Origin: Fragilariopsis cylindrus CCMP1102
Lineage: Eukaryota; Bacillariophyta; Bacillariophyceae; Bacillariales; Bacillariaceae
DNA: 64,000 nt
Reading direction: 5' to 3'
Assembly (NCBI GenBank): GCA_900095095.1
Contig: FMBT01000328.1
Span: forward strand, 124,001 to 188,000
A program made the position numbers and the translations under genes. The notes beneath the pieces are model-generated. The model did no database searches. It saw only the letters and a list, made by a program, of their open reading frames with translations, and had not been told where the DNA came from. Positions 11,861-25,021 of this stretch are shown one piece after another. Each line of letters opens with the position of its first letter. The stretch's first letter is position 1.

Positions 11861-12828
11861 GGGGGGGAGGGAGAGAGTTCTCCTATATACAATATATGAT
11901 ACTTACTCTTGGAGCTCATGCATAGGTTGTCGCATGTCATGATCGAGGTACTGAATCATTGCGAGGAGAAGAAACAGATACAGTAGTCAGTAGTGTGGGT
12001 TCCCTCCTGTGATGGATCCAGAATACTAGTAAGCCTTTTGCCATAATGGTATGTCACTATATTTTAATTAAGGCTACGGCTGTCACCCCCTTATTGTGCA
12101 GCTGTTGTGTAGAACTTAGATTGAGGATCAGTAGAATAATGAAAGATATGCTAACCTACCTCAAAACTACACGAAGAGTAGGAATGTAGTAGTATTCTAT
12201 AAACTCAACAAAGGGGCATTTGTATCTGTCATGGTTTATATATAAATGATGGCTTCTTACCTTGTAAGCTTTCTGTATAAATGACTCCTACATTCTGTCA
12301 CTTCTTCCTAGTTTCTAATGGGTATTTTTTGCTAGTAAAAATAATCTGTGTCGTGACGTCATAGCTGCTGATACTGTTGTTCGCGCGGAGTTCGATGTGC
12401 TCGTAGATAGAGACGTTGAGAAAGGAAAAGAACTGGAAAAAAGTTTTCTCTCATTTTATTTTTTATCACGTGCTACTGTATCCATTGAATTTCACAGGCA
12501 TCATTATAAAGCAAGCGAACTAAAAACACGTGCATTCGTGCTTATTTCTTTGTTTAACATAACATATCCTACGACTACCTCAATAGTTATCCTATCATCG
12601 CTCACCTGCTGTGTGGGCCCGAGAACGTCGTAACACAATAGTCGCCAGACGGAACAAATCAACAACAGCATAATTACTCCCACCCACGGAACGAGATCAA
12701 AAAGTAAGAAGAGGAGTATAGATAAAATAAGACTCGTGCCGTAACAACTAAAATAGATAATCCAATAAAAATAATTTATTGAGAAACGAGATCCGCACAA
12801 GTACAAAAAACAAACGACAATTTTCACC
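11329..12828. other. 1.5-kb intergenic region, no gene seen
   Basis: AT-rich spacer between two plus-strand genes. It contains a (TA)12 tract at 11837-11860 followed by a run of seven G. Short ORFs here have no protein-like composition. The right half should carry the promoter and 5' leader of the UBR ligase. Confidence 0.5.
11837..11860. repeat. (TA)12 dinucleotide repeat
   Basis: A perfect TA run directly followed by GGGGGGGAGGGAGAGAG. Confidence 0.95.
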
Positions 12829-15800
12829 ATGGATGATGCCAATATTGACTCTGAGATATCCAGGCCGAATGTGGTAAACGTTGGTGCTGCTGCGACCCTC
12901 TCCTCTGTTTCCAGCCCACTACCTACGACGACTGCTACGACAAATACTACTACTGCGGTTCTTCCAACCTATCCCATACCAGCCTATCTCAAGTTTGCAC
13001 CTGGCGGAGTAAGTTTTTCAAAAACGAACAGCATCAAAGGTACGAAATCGCTTGGAACAGCATCACAAATAGACAATCCCGGTACCGACGACGAAGCTAA
13101 TGCAGACACATACTTGTTGGCAGCATTTTCGGAATATTCGGAACGATCGTCGTCGTCGTCAGGTGGAACTACACCACGATCCAATCGACGAAGCAGTGAC
13201 AGTTTAGTGAACTTTTCTGTCAATGACGAAAATAATACCAGCAGTAGTATCAGCATACGAAATACCGACTCGTTGGTCCATAAGGCTAAATTGGCAGATG
13301 ATCGGTTGCAGTCGTATATTCGTCTTTTCGTGGGAGCAGCAGCAGCAGCAGCAGCAACAACAGACGAAAAAGATGGACAAAAGATGGACGCTCCTATATT
13401 TTTACCTTCCTTATCTGTTTTGGCCAATGCAACATTTGGAAGATTAACGGGAGTCCCCCCAGCGAGCGCAAAAACTTGGGCAGATGCAATGGTCCTGCAA
13501 TATCACATCAGTAAAGAGGAAGAAAGTCGTATCTCTTGGCCTCGAACGGAAGAGGAGGTTGCACAGGAAAAACCGGCTGCTGTGAAATATGTAACAAAAA
13601 GTGGTGAAACCACCGTTGCTCTATTAAAGCGTCTTTTGGAGGAGGAACATGCATCAGAAATGGATGGAACGGGAACTCGTCATCGTCGGCCCTGCGGATA
13701 CGTATTTAAAAGAGGTGACATTGCATGGAATTGTCGAACCTGCCAAACCGATTCCACATGCGTTATTTGTGACACTTGTTTTCGAAATTCAAATCATGAC
13801 AACCACGAAGTTTACTTTCATCGTACAACGCCGGGAGGATGCTGCGATTGTGGAGATGCTGAAGCCTGGAAGGTCGAAGGATGCTGCGATGCACACAAAC
13901 CGATGACGTCCTCTTCGCCTGCTGGTGATGACTCCACAAAGAACGATTCAGTCGGTGGTGTCGGAGAAGCTGATCCAGAAGAAGCGGTCCGGATGGCCCT
14001 TCAGGGGAGGAAAGATGGAATTGAAACATTGCAAAAGTCACCGACTAAACTCCCACCTCGATTAGCGGCGGCATTAGGGGTAGTTATTGGAGCTGCCGTC
14101 CGATGTCTCGTAGATAGTGTTGACGGTGCTGGTGTTGGAGCAGATCCTGTTCAATGGAAACTGCGTTGGGCCGATGAGGTATGTCGGATTTGGAATGGAG
14201 CGGCACAAACGGAAGATTATCGTCATCCTTCGAACAATAATATCGATGTCTCTCACGGAGAAGATGCGCAGCCACAACGACCTTGGAAAACACCCAGCGA
14301 CTTTCTCTCCGAAACGAAGATTAGTCCAAGTTTTCCTGGTAATTATCGTTTGCAACTGCGACTTCATAATGACGATGTTCATACTTTCGATGAGGTAATT
14401 GAAGCACTGCGTAGTACAAATACTCATCGAAACAATAACAGTACCGACGAATCGCAATCGCAACAATCTTTAGTTCCGCGTCGAGAGGCTGCAACCGAAA
14501 TGACGCATCACGTCGATGCCGATGGACAAGTTCCCGTTAAGACATACTCTTCAATTCAATCGGCCATGAGAGGATACAGAAGACTCAAGTCGCGGGGATT
14601 ACATTGCTCGGTTGTCAGTTCTGCACAAATCGATATGGAATTACGAGCTCGTCACTTGTCGTCGTGGTTGGCAGAAATTAGTGCTGCGCATCCTTCCGCG
14701 GCCGTTTTGGTCGTTCATGCGTTACTTCAAATCAAATCAACCCAAGATTTGGGTGGTATTGCTATTTGGCAAGAAGCTAGAACCATTCCTCCCTGGGTAA
14801 CACCCGATGAAACTGATGAAATCCAAGCTTGCCGGAGACGCTTTCAATCTTTCCCTCCACACCTAGCATCAAGTTACGTTACAAGTGACGAGGCAGAAAA
14901 GCTCCATCAAATAGCTATGAAAATGAATGCCAATGCGTTTTTGGAGATGACGGGTAAGGTTCCTTCTCTCTATGTATCAATGTTTTCGTTCAGTCGTATG
15001 TTTCATTCTTCTTGTTTTTGGGTCAAGAAATAATGTCCACACTGTAATCCGCTTCTAAACCCGTTTCTATCTGTATTTTGTTTTTTTTAATTGTCCGTTT
15101 GTTTCTGGAAGGTGCCGAGCCGAGATTTTATACCAACGTTCCATATAGACTTCCATCCGAGAAATACCGAAAGTCGCCTCATTCACTTTGGGGGACACTC
15201 CCATCCATGTATACTGATCCAGTGCCGATTGCAAAAAAGCACCCTTTGCTAACTTTGTTGACATCTAGACAATGGGATATGGAAACGCTATCGATCAAAA
15301 ATGATCTAACGGAAACTGTGTATGTGGTTGATACCGATTTAAGAAAACAGCAGGAGGCTGATCGAATAACATCCAGTGTCTTCCCGCATAAGCTACCAGG
15401 CCTTTATTTGATAAGCGGCGTTGGGATGATACGAACCGAGGACATTACTGTCAATCGTCCACCTCCGCCAAATCCGATGGAATATAGACATTTACTTGCA
15501 GCTTCTTCTTTTCGAGCTCCCATGTCACCAGCTATTTTACTACTCCTTCTTGATCCCTACCCAACAAAACAATTGCGAGGAGCAATTCACGCCCTCTTTT
15601 TGTCGCTTTTAACTGATGCAAGATTTAAATGTCGATTTGCGGCAGCCCTTGGAATTGCATACCGGCCCTTGAGTACTCTATTTTGTGCCGGAGTAGGAAC
15701 CGAAGCCGACACGCCTCTTGGTTTTACAGTACAAATATTTACAGCTGGTAGCTTAGTTCGAGCTCTTGGAAGTGCCCCAGCAGCAGCCAAGCTCTTGCTT

Positions 15801-18800
15801 TCCGACGATGAACGCGATGCTGCATACCAAGAGTCATCAATAGGAGTTTTTACTGTGCCAATAGCCTTAACTGTGGTACGATGTATCCACACCAATCTAC
15901 TCGGTGCGACGAAGGAGGTACATATGATTTTGAACAACACAGCATCTGGCAACGACAATGACAGTCATGAAAATGTACAAGGAGCTAACGATAGCCTTCT
16001 ACCTGCCTTGACGTACGTGGCCGGTGAACATCCTATTATGACCTTGCTTCCAACTGCTTCTGACGACGGATTTCTTGATTCTAGATCAACTAGGCATAAG
16101 CGACTTCCGCATTTGCTACGTGACTTGGAGTATGTTATTGAAACGCCTGGGACTGCTATGCGAATTCTTCTACCGAAACAATTTCCACCTTACCAAGGAA
16201 TTTCTTTCTCGTCGCGTGGAGAGGAGATCTTGACCTTTTGTACCGTATGGGCTCGTTTGCTGAGATTAGCACAGGGAATGGATCCACAAAAAAGGAAAAT
16301 TTCAGGTGGTCACGTGGAGTATGAACAGAACAGATGGCTCGAAGCGTTTGGGTTAAGTTTGAATTTTGCAGGTACAAGAGATGCACTTGCCGAAAGTCCG
16401 ACTAACAGCAGCAGTGCTGCTCTCGCTCCTGTTTCAGAAGATGGATCTCATCTCATAAGTATTCGAGAAGCTATGGGTAGTATTATGGCAGCGCTTTTGA
16501 AAGAAATGAAGCAATGGCTCTACAGAGAAGGAATGCTAGAGACGGGACTTCCTGTTCCACCTGGAGGTGCCCATGGTGCATCTGACTTATCTCAAGTTGA
16601 AGCACTGCAACGTAGTACTTTGCACGTCGCAGCGTCGCAACTTGCCTCTTCATCATTGCCGGAAGGTCAAACAGCTTCTCCGACCAGTGGCAGCGTCAGT
16701 ACTGTTGCTTTATCCTGTGCAACATCCGTTAAGATGACAGAATCACAATTGAATCTCATCGAAAATTCATTAAAGCTCGAAGGTGCTCATCGACAATACA
16801 AATCATCAGGAGGCGCTAGGAAGGACGGAATGCCAATTTCTAACACAGTATCGTCAAGTTCAAATTCAACTAGTGGAGCAGTGATGGGTGATTGGCTACG
16901 TGTTCCTCATTCACCCCTTGCGGGAGACTCGCTATCTTTCCATTTGCCCTTACATAGAGCATTAGCAAAAACGATCAAAAGTCTTTGTGCCGTCGTGGTG
17001 CCCGAATCGATTCGAAATAGCGACACCCTAGGCTGGTGGAAATTACCAGTGTTGGATACAGAGAATGGTGTAATAGATTCAAACGGAAGTAACTTGCAGC
17101 ACCCACTAGTACCACTCATTCGACCCATCCTAAAGTCATCGAATTGCAGAGTAGTGTGGTCTGCTGGTCCTGACTGCAATTCGCAAGAAGCCCAACGTCG
17201 ACGTGCTCGTTCTAGGACAGTATCTGCGAACATCGCTGTCGCAAAAATTATTCATTCCTTGGCGGACCATCCCATCAGATGCCTTGCTGCAGCGCAACAA
17301 ATAGAACGCCATCTCTGGGCACGTAATGGGAGTTCAGTCGCAGGAATGGCATTGAACTATTCAAATGCACCACTTTGTCGTTCATTTCGAGATCTCGATT
17401 TGGCATTGGTGCAACTATCAGCTTCTGGCATGAGTGTTGGTCTTGGTGCTGGCCGAGTTTTGTCGTTGCTTATCAATCGTTTTAGCTTGGACGGTTACCT
17501 ATGCGATCCGGAACGACGATCGGCTGCTAGTGCTGGCGGAAATGGATCATATGTAACCGGACTTGGTGCATGGGTCAATCCTCCTAGACTTCAAGACACT
17601 GAACATGCGACTATACTTTCAGAATCTCTGTTTTCAACTTTATGTATTTTGGTCACAGAGTTACCACCACCTCCTCCAATTTCATCATCCGATGAGACAT
17701 GGCTCAGACAAAGCATTCGAAGAGAACTCATACATGCATTAGCAGCTGAACCTAGGTCACATAGCGCAGCTATGACCGCCGCGTCGTGTGCTGTTGGTCG
17801 TCGTGATGAGAGTGACGGAAGTGCTGGAACAAGTGGTGGTGGTGGTCTATTTAGAGACGTCTTCGCTAAAGTTCTTAAAGAAGTAGGGAAACAAAAGAGC
17901 CAAGGATCTCGAGCAAGCTCTGGTCCTGCCTCATTTGAATTGTCTCCACTATGTTGTGACGAGTACGATCCGACATTCTTCCACTTGCGTCGTCAAGAAC
18001 ATCAACATGCGATGGATGTTATTGCTGGTTTGCGCAAACAAAAATTGAACAAGAAGAGAAACAAAAGTCTTGGATCGGATGCATATTGCTATCCACTGGT
18101 TTGCCAACCCCCAAAAGCTCATCCACGTTTTATTGCATGCCGTTTGATGCTACATCTACCACCAATGGATGCTGCACTGCGCAGAGCTTTGTTATTTGCG
18201 CTTTGCGGTGGCTCTTGGTTACCCCCATCTGAGCCAATGGAAAAAACTGATAAATTAAAAGATGAAATAACGTCCTCCTTAGACTCTGACACCAAAGGGG
18301 CGCCTACTGCTTCTCTATCCAGCGACCAATCTGGTGGAGATGTTCCAGTCATGACTTATAGTAGAAGATCCGGAAGCTCGATTTCCAACCCCTTCCAGAA
18401 GCGGAGCGTTTCTATCAATGAATGTGACTCAAATCCTCCATTTTCTGCAGAGACTGTTTCAGGATCATCTGTTTCGTTTTTGGAGGAACTTCAGCTTCTG
18501 ACACTCCAAGTTCACACACTTGAAGAATGTGCTTCTCTCCATCGGTTGCAACCAGATTTAGATGAAGAAGCCAGGTCACTTTCTGCTGGTCTGTCAATCA
18601 ACTCCTACCTTGGTCGGCTTGTGCAAGTTCCGGACAGTCTTCTTGATGTATGGGCATTACGCCCTCATCCCGATGGTCCTTTGAAGTCGGAGGGCAGTGG
18701 CGAACGACGAGGATCCATATTAGGCCTTCTGATTGCACTTTATGAATATAGGGCAGACCACAATGCAGGTGCAAACGGAAGTCAAGATGAAACTGGAGAT

Positions 18801-21800
18801 GGACACGGAGGTGCTAGAGCACTAACTGGTAACGGACTGAAATGGCTGTTACGATTTGTTAATGCTCTGGTTGATGGAGCTCCTAGCGTTGCTGCAGCTG
18901 TAAAGAGTGCCACAAATGGTATTCCAATGAAGCCATCAACTATATCTGCTGGGGAATCGAGCGGTATGACGATTTGGACAATAGATGATACCGTGCGACT
19001 GACTATCAGTGGGATGTTGTCGGATCTTTCGGATTTATGGCCAAAAGCAGCGGATAGTTCGTTATACAAGGAATCATCTGCCAACGAAGAGAAAAAAGAG
19101 CGTGGAAAAGTTGCACAACAGCGGATGCTTGATATGATGAAAAAGAAACAAAGTGCTTTCGTAGCAACAATGGGAACACCCGAAAGTGGAGGGAAAGACA
19201 AAGTGAACCAACAGGAAGAAGAAGACGATTTGTGTATTATTTGCCGATGCGATGATGCCGACGGAGAAAATAACGGGCCACTAGGATTCCTTGGACACGT
19301 ACAGCGATCAAGAGTGGCACAGATGCGTGCTTGCAGCGAAGCAGTAGGCAAGGCCAATGAAGGAATTGATTCTCGTTCGTTGTTTCAACGATATCGTATC
19401 GTAGGCCACATGGGCTGCCAGGTCCGCGAGACTGAGGCAATGGATTCTAAGCCAATTTTCTGTCTCAAACGAGGAACTATTGTGTCCGTTCTGAAGAATA
19501 CCGTTTCAGACAAGTACGATATTATGTCGAGACGTGTTCTTGTGAACCACGTTTCCGAAGAAAGTGGAAAAGTTACGAAGGGTTGGGCTAGCATACAATC
19601 ATCACAGGGCTACGTGATCCTTAGTCCACTTGTATCATTATGCTACGAGAATACTAGATGGGGGAGCACAAGACCGATTATTCGACAATGTGGTCATGCT
19701 GCTCATCTTAAGTGGTAGAAACTCACACGTTATCACTACACCAACGTGCCGCTGGTGATCAACCATATGATGGAAGATTTGCAGCCAACATCGATGATGG
19801 AGAATTTCTTTGCCCATTTGTAAACAACTTTCCAATATTTTGATTCCCCGTGATGGATGCGCAATAATTAAAGAAGCCAGTGAGTAGTTAAGAGGAATCA
19901 AGTACAAAATCGATGCATCCAAATCCAAAATGCATCGAGGATAAATTTCAGAACTTACTAACCAGGGGTACATTCTTGGGTAAGAAAGAGGCAGACTCGT
20001 ATAGCGACATGGGACAGAAAGCATTGGCAGACTTTGGGGCTCACTTGCTACAAGCGATGGACGTTCCTTGGGAACGTGCGGGATCAAAGAAAAGAAAAAA
20101 TAGAAGATGGCACCATGCAATACAGCGATGGGATTACGAGGAAGACGATGATGACGATGACGATGATGACGATGAGTCACCTGAGACTCATACGACAGTT
20201 AAAAAATCCTGCGTCTTTTCCGGCAGCAACATATAGCATGGGCCGCCATTGGTCATAGTGCTGCAGCTGCAGAGGCTGCCGTACGGGGTGTTGAAGAAGT
20301 CCTTCCATTTGGTAGCTTTTCAAAAATTGACGAACCTTGGTCTGGCTACAAGACCGATAAAGAAAATAATCCTATGCTTCTAGAATTGACTAGAACTATG
20401 ACCGGAACAGCGGGACTTCTTGAAGTGTTAATGTTTGAAATGACTGTGCAGCTCGGTGACGAAAACAAAGGATTCGATGGGACTAAACCTTCTGTTATAG
20501 GCAAGTGTCTAGCTGATATAGTATGTGGATACAGTTGGACTCAATGTATGAAAAACGTCCAGAATGGTACCATCGATGTCAAAGAGCGCGAGAGATTAGC
20601 GTTGTGGTCTGAACTTACAGCGTTGATGTCAGCCATGCCATGCCATGTAGCACGAGACGGAATGCTCTCACAACGCCATGAGGCTCGTGCTACAGCTGCG
20701 CAAATGTGGGTATCAAAAGGTATGGGATCTAATTCCGATACTGTCGGGTGTCCTCCAACACCATTGGCTATAGGTAAATGTTTGAAAAACGCTGCTTCGC
20801 CTCAACCTCCGGTTATGGAACGCAATTGGGGAAGTCTATCACCAACTGCGAATGAAGAATCCCCGTCGATGATCCCTTTCAGACCTGCTGTGGCTACAGC
20901 ATTCCTTTATACTCCTTTGTTAGCCTGGGATTTAATGTATTGGCTGGAGCTATCTTTTCTTCAATACTTGTTGATACGAATAGTGCTATACCAAGCAGCG
21001 ATGAAATAATGGACTGTGGTAGGCTGCTAATTACCGGGCGTATGATCCAAACTCTGATTACACCTAGTGGTTTTGACTCCATAGATGGAATGGAAATCGA
21101 TGAGGAAGATGAAGAGGGTAGATGGAATCCCAGTGAGATGCAGATAGAAGGAGAGGCTTTGGCCAAGCTCTATGCGCATTGTAAGACAAGAGTGTTATCA
21201 GGTTCTGTAGAACTTGACTCAACATTGAAGCATAGAATAGAAGTTTCATCACAAAGTAATCTCTTTGGAAATGTTGGACGAGCAATCCTTCCTTTTGCTC
21301 GTTCGGTTATTCTCATGATGCGAGCTTGTAATGCAGCTGCGACGAGTCGCAATCGCAATCGTAGGAAGGGATCAACCGGAGAGAACTCTAACAGCAAACA
21401 ATCCGAAGTATTTGAATCTGTTCTAGACGGCACGGAGACAATGACTACGAGCGATGGAATGTTTATACTGAAAGAGATGGGAGCTCCAATGCCATCAGCA
21501 CTCGTCGATGAATCTAATGCATGTTGGGGAATGATCAATAGGTGGTTGGTTGCTGTGATTGAGTTAGAAAAACACCACGGGTCTTCGGGAAAATCAGCCC
21601 TATCGGAGTTGTATTCCTCCGCTGACTTTCCACAAAATAATGGCGCGGATAAAATGCTAGTAGATTCGCACGAGGATAGCTCTACCATTGAGAGACGCAT
21701 TAAAGTCGCAGCAGAAGAATCAACAGAACCCGATAATTCTACTAAAGAACAGGAGCCCTCAATTCCCGTTGGAGGACACTCGCCAGCCTCTTCATCTGGC

Positions 21801-22722
21801 TTCGAGAGCAACAATCTATCAATTGAAGATGTAGGGCAAAATGGAATGCCCGCAGTGGGACAATTCTATAGCGATGGTCTAGGTGAAGATTCCGACGAAG
21901 AATTAATCGAAGATATGGATATGGACGACGCAGAAGAATTGATTGATTTCGTAGATCAAGTTGGTGGAGTGGCATCTTCCTCGGGAGGTATTGATGGCGA
22001 GGATTCCGGTGACGAGCCTAGTAGCTCTGGCTCGGATGAAGGTGAAAATCAGGATACATCTCATCTCTTTGCGGGCTTAGAACAGTCTCCAATCATTTCT
22101 TATCAACCTAGCTTGCTAGCACAAGCATGTATTGGACCTGGGAAACAAGGATCGATGCTTGAAGCCGCAGCTGCCAGCTCTGTCATGTCCGACTTAAGTC
22201 ATCTTGGCCTTATACATCGCAAAGATACGCCGACTTTTAGTCTGATACGTCTACCGAAATCGTTCGTGGAGCTTTATGGAATAGTCAGCAAGGTGAAAGG
22301 CGAGAAGAATCCACAGCATTGGATGATTCAGACGACGTAGGTAACTCCGAGACTGCCATTTGCCTTTTGACGGGAACAGTAATGAGATCGGGATCGACCC
22401 GTCGACCTTACCATAGATCCCAACGCCCTCCTGGAGCTTGCACTCTCCATGCAAGAAAAACCGGTTCAGGGATTGGCATATTTTTCTTGGTACAAAAGTG
22501 CACAGTACTGCTGATGCACAACAACAAGTCGGCATATTCTGCTAGTCTTTATGTTGATGAACATGGGAAGAAGATCCAAGCCTTCGACGCGGTCGACCTC
22601 TATTTTTAAACGACGCTCGCCTCCGTGCTCTGGAACAACTGTGGAGACAACAAGGAATCCCTCGCGAAGTTGCTCAAATTCGATCCACTTCGGATCGGGT
22701 TATTAGAGACAACTGGTACTAG
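12829..22722 (+). CDS. UBR1-type E3 ubiquitin ligase (N-recognin), about 3219 aa
   Basis: Three exons: 12829-14953, 15112-19883 and 19966-22722. Acidic and Ser-rich start; UBR box at about residues 289-357 (starts CGYVFKRGDIAWNCRTC, with GGCCDCGD); ClpS-like domain near 505-600 (LRLHNDDVHTFDEVIEAL); a long helical UBR region; a RING with DLCIICRC and CGHAAHLK ending in CP(L/F)C near 2250; and the C-terminal UBR cap ending VIRDNWY. These are the classic parts of ligases that bind destabilising N-terminal residues and ubiquitinate the substrate. It is much longer than yeast or animal UBR1 (about 1750-1950 aa), with Ser/Gly-rich inserts. Six single bases appear missing, near 19713, 19822, 20205, 20933, 22294 and 22566. 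The second intron is inferred from frame and a CTAAC-like branch site before its AG; a GTGAGT donor four bases upstream is the alternative. Confidence 0.88.
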
Positions 22723-23362
22723 ATGATTGACTATGTATCTTTATAGCAAAAAGTAAAATAAATATCGAGTTTCACAATAATACAATTACTACTCGTAATT
22801 AAAATTTAATCGAAACGAGTGGATTTATATTAATAGTTCGACGATTCTTCATCTTATATATATACATATTTATATATATATATCCTATATATTTGCTTAT
22901 CTTACGTTCAACGCTCATTAGGAGTAGCTGACGAAAACCTGTTATGGAGCGATAAAAGAAACCAGTCTACCATAATTTCGCAAAATATACGGCAAGGGTA
23001 GATGTGTTTCTTATAGCATCCTATGATTTGTGGAAAGAATACAAGGAATAATACATCTTGTTGGATGGATTCGATTCATATAATGATAAACACACACATA
23101 CATACACACAGGACCACCCCCTCCCTATACCTGCTGTAGATAGCCTCTTAACCTATACTAAAATATGAAACACTAAGTAATAGCATTAATTTAGTCCGTC
23201 CGCCACTGACGAAACACGCGCCTCTTCTTCACATATGTAATGTCGCAACAAGAAAAGAATTGAAATAGAAAATAATTGTCTATCGGTACATAACAATGGG
23301 AAAAGGATATAAAACTTATCAACTCTTTATGTGAACCAAAAGACAAAAGGCAGCTCAACATT
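22723..23362. other. intergenic region
   Basis: AT-rich spacer with ATATAT runs around 22855-22892 and a short CACACATA stretch near 23090. No gene seen. It contains the 3' flank of the UBR ligase and the promoter side of the next gene. Confidence 0.5.
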
Positions 23363-24103
23363 ATGTATCATCCATGGTCATCGTCGTCATTTTTCAAACC
23401 GATGACTTCTTTCTTCCAAGAGCACACTGGCATTATATTGTCTCGTCCGGTTATCGGCGACATCTGGCAAGCCGAGGAGGCTGCCGACGCATTCGATGAC
23501 GGCAAGATCCGTTCTCTCTCGTTTGGTTTGTTAGACAAAGATGATGGTGAGGAGGAAGACGTGAAATACAAAGACGACGACGACAATGATGATGATAATG
23601 CTGTTGATGAGGATAATAGCTCCAGTAGTAGTAGTAGTAGTAGTAGCAACGGGAATGAAATGTTGGGTATCTTATTTCGAAATGACTCTCCAGTTAACAC
23701 GTTATTGTTGTGTTGGGTATCGGAAAATGGAGATCTCCATCATTTTTATCGCCTTCCACCGTCAACCACTGCTGTTAAAGATTACACTATCATTGATATT
23801 GGCAACGGCCACATGGAATATACTAATCACGGTGATGCTTTCTGTGTTGCCTATGTCGAAAACGAAGAAGATATTAAAGAAATCCAGAAATCGAAATCAT
23901 TATTTGGTCACGACAACAAGGTACCCGTCACCGTTATTGCCGGTTATCGTTCTTTTGCACGATCGTCATCGTCATCAGGAAAAGATAGAGACCGACAACA
24001 ATTCCAAATGGTAACAATTTCACACCGACAACCGTTGAGGCGTTCCCTTCGACCACCACGATGGTGTTTAGGAAAACGACGGAAAGCACCTCACAAAGAC
24101 AGC

Positions 24104-24141
<38 letters not shown>

Positions 24142-24951
24142 CGACAACGACGGTAACGGCTGTGATGGTGAACGGCTATTAGATCCGAAAGGATGGAGTT
24201 TGACTGCTAGATGCGTACGATTTGATTCAACTCCCATAGATACTACCACAAAGATTTATGATGACCGATTAATAAGTGGATGGCCTTGTCGAGTAGAACC
24301 CACCTGTTTTGATGATGGTAAAATATCGGAACAGAAATTGGAACGTGATATTGCTGCTGCTGCTATACTGTTACCACCACATGCACGAAAGTATTTAAAA
24401 AGTCATTGTAAGATATGGGTCAACAAATCTTTATCGTGGGGTCCAAAATCGTGTCCCGTTAAGGGCCGTGGGTGTTGTTATCATCCCAGTAAAGAATGGT
24501 TACTACAGAATGGTTTATGTGGAGATAAACACAAATGTGTAGAAATTAATGATGCTCCCTTTTATCGTACCGATTGTGATTTATGGGGTGTAGGTGGTGT
24601 AATGCTGCATGAATTAAGCCATGCGTATCATCATGGAATGTTACAAGATGGATATTCCAATAAGGAGATACAACATTGTTATGATCTAGCAATGAAGGAA
24701 AGATTATATGATTGTGTTAGAGTACATGGATCCCAAGGACCGGAAGCCGAGGCATACGCTTGTACGAATAGTATGGAATACTTTGCGGAATTATCAACGG
24801 CGTTTTTGGGAGGAACAGATGATGGAAGGATGAATACAATAAATGGTTTCCATTCAATCGAAAAGACTTGGCCAAACATGACCCTCGTGCACATGCGCTA
24901 TTGTCACGACTTTGGAAGGTTGATGTAGGAATGAGCCCAAACATGAAATGA
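23363..24951 (+). CDS. zinc metallopeptidase (HExxH) with an N-terminal VHL-like beta domain
   Basis: About 529 aa. Residues about 100-185 look like a VHL-type beta sandwich (GILFRNDSP, LLCWVSENGDLHHFYRLPP, then a Gly/His turn). Low-complexity Asp and Ser runs follow. The C-terminal half is a zincin with MLHELSHAYHH as zinc and catalytic motif and a downstream EYFAELSTAFLG helix that would supply the third ligand. Conserved Cys pairs surround the motif. Near 24845 a single missing base shifts the frame; restoring it gives the family-like ending NTIKWFPFNR...HDPRAHALLSRLWKV and a stop at 24951. There is no clear signal peptide, so it is probably intracellular. The VHL-like call rests on pattern only. 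Confidence 0.72.
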
Positions 24952-25021
24952 GGAGTAGTTCTAGCTTCAGTAATAATAATATTATAATTTATTCTTTCAT
25001 TTCGTGATGAATTAAACATTA

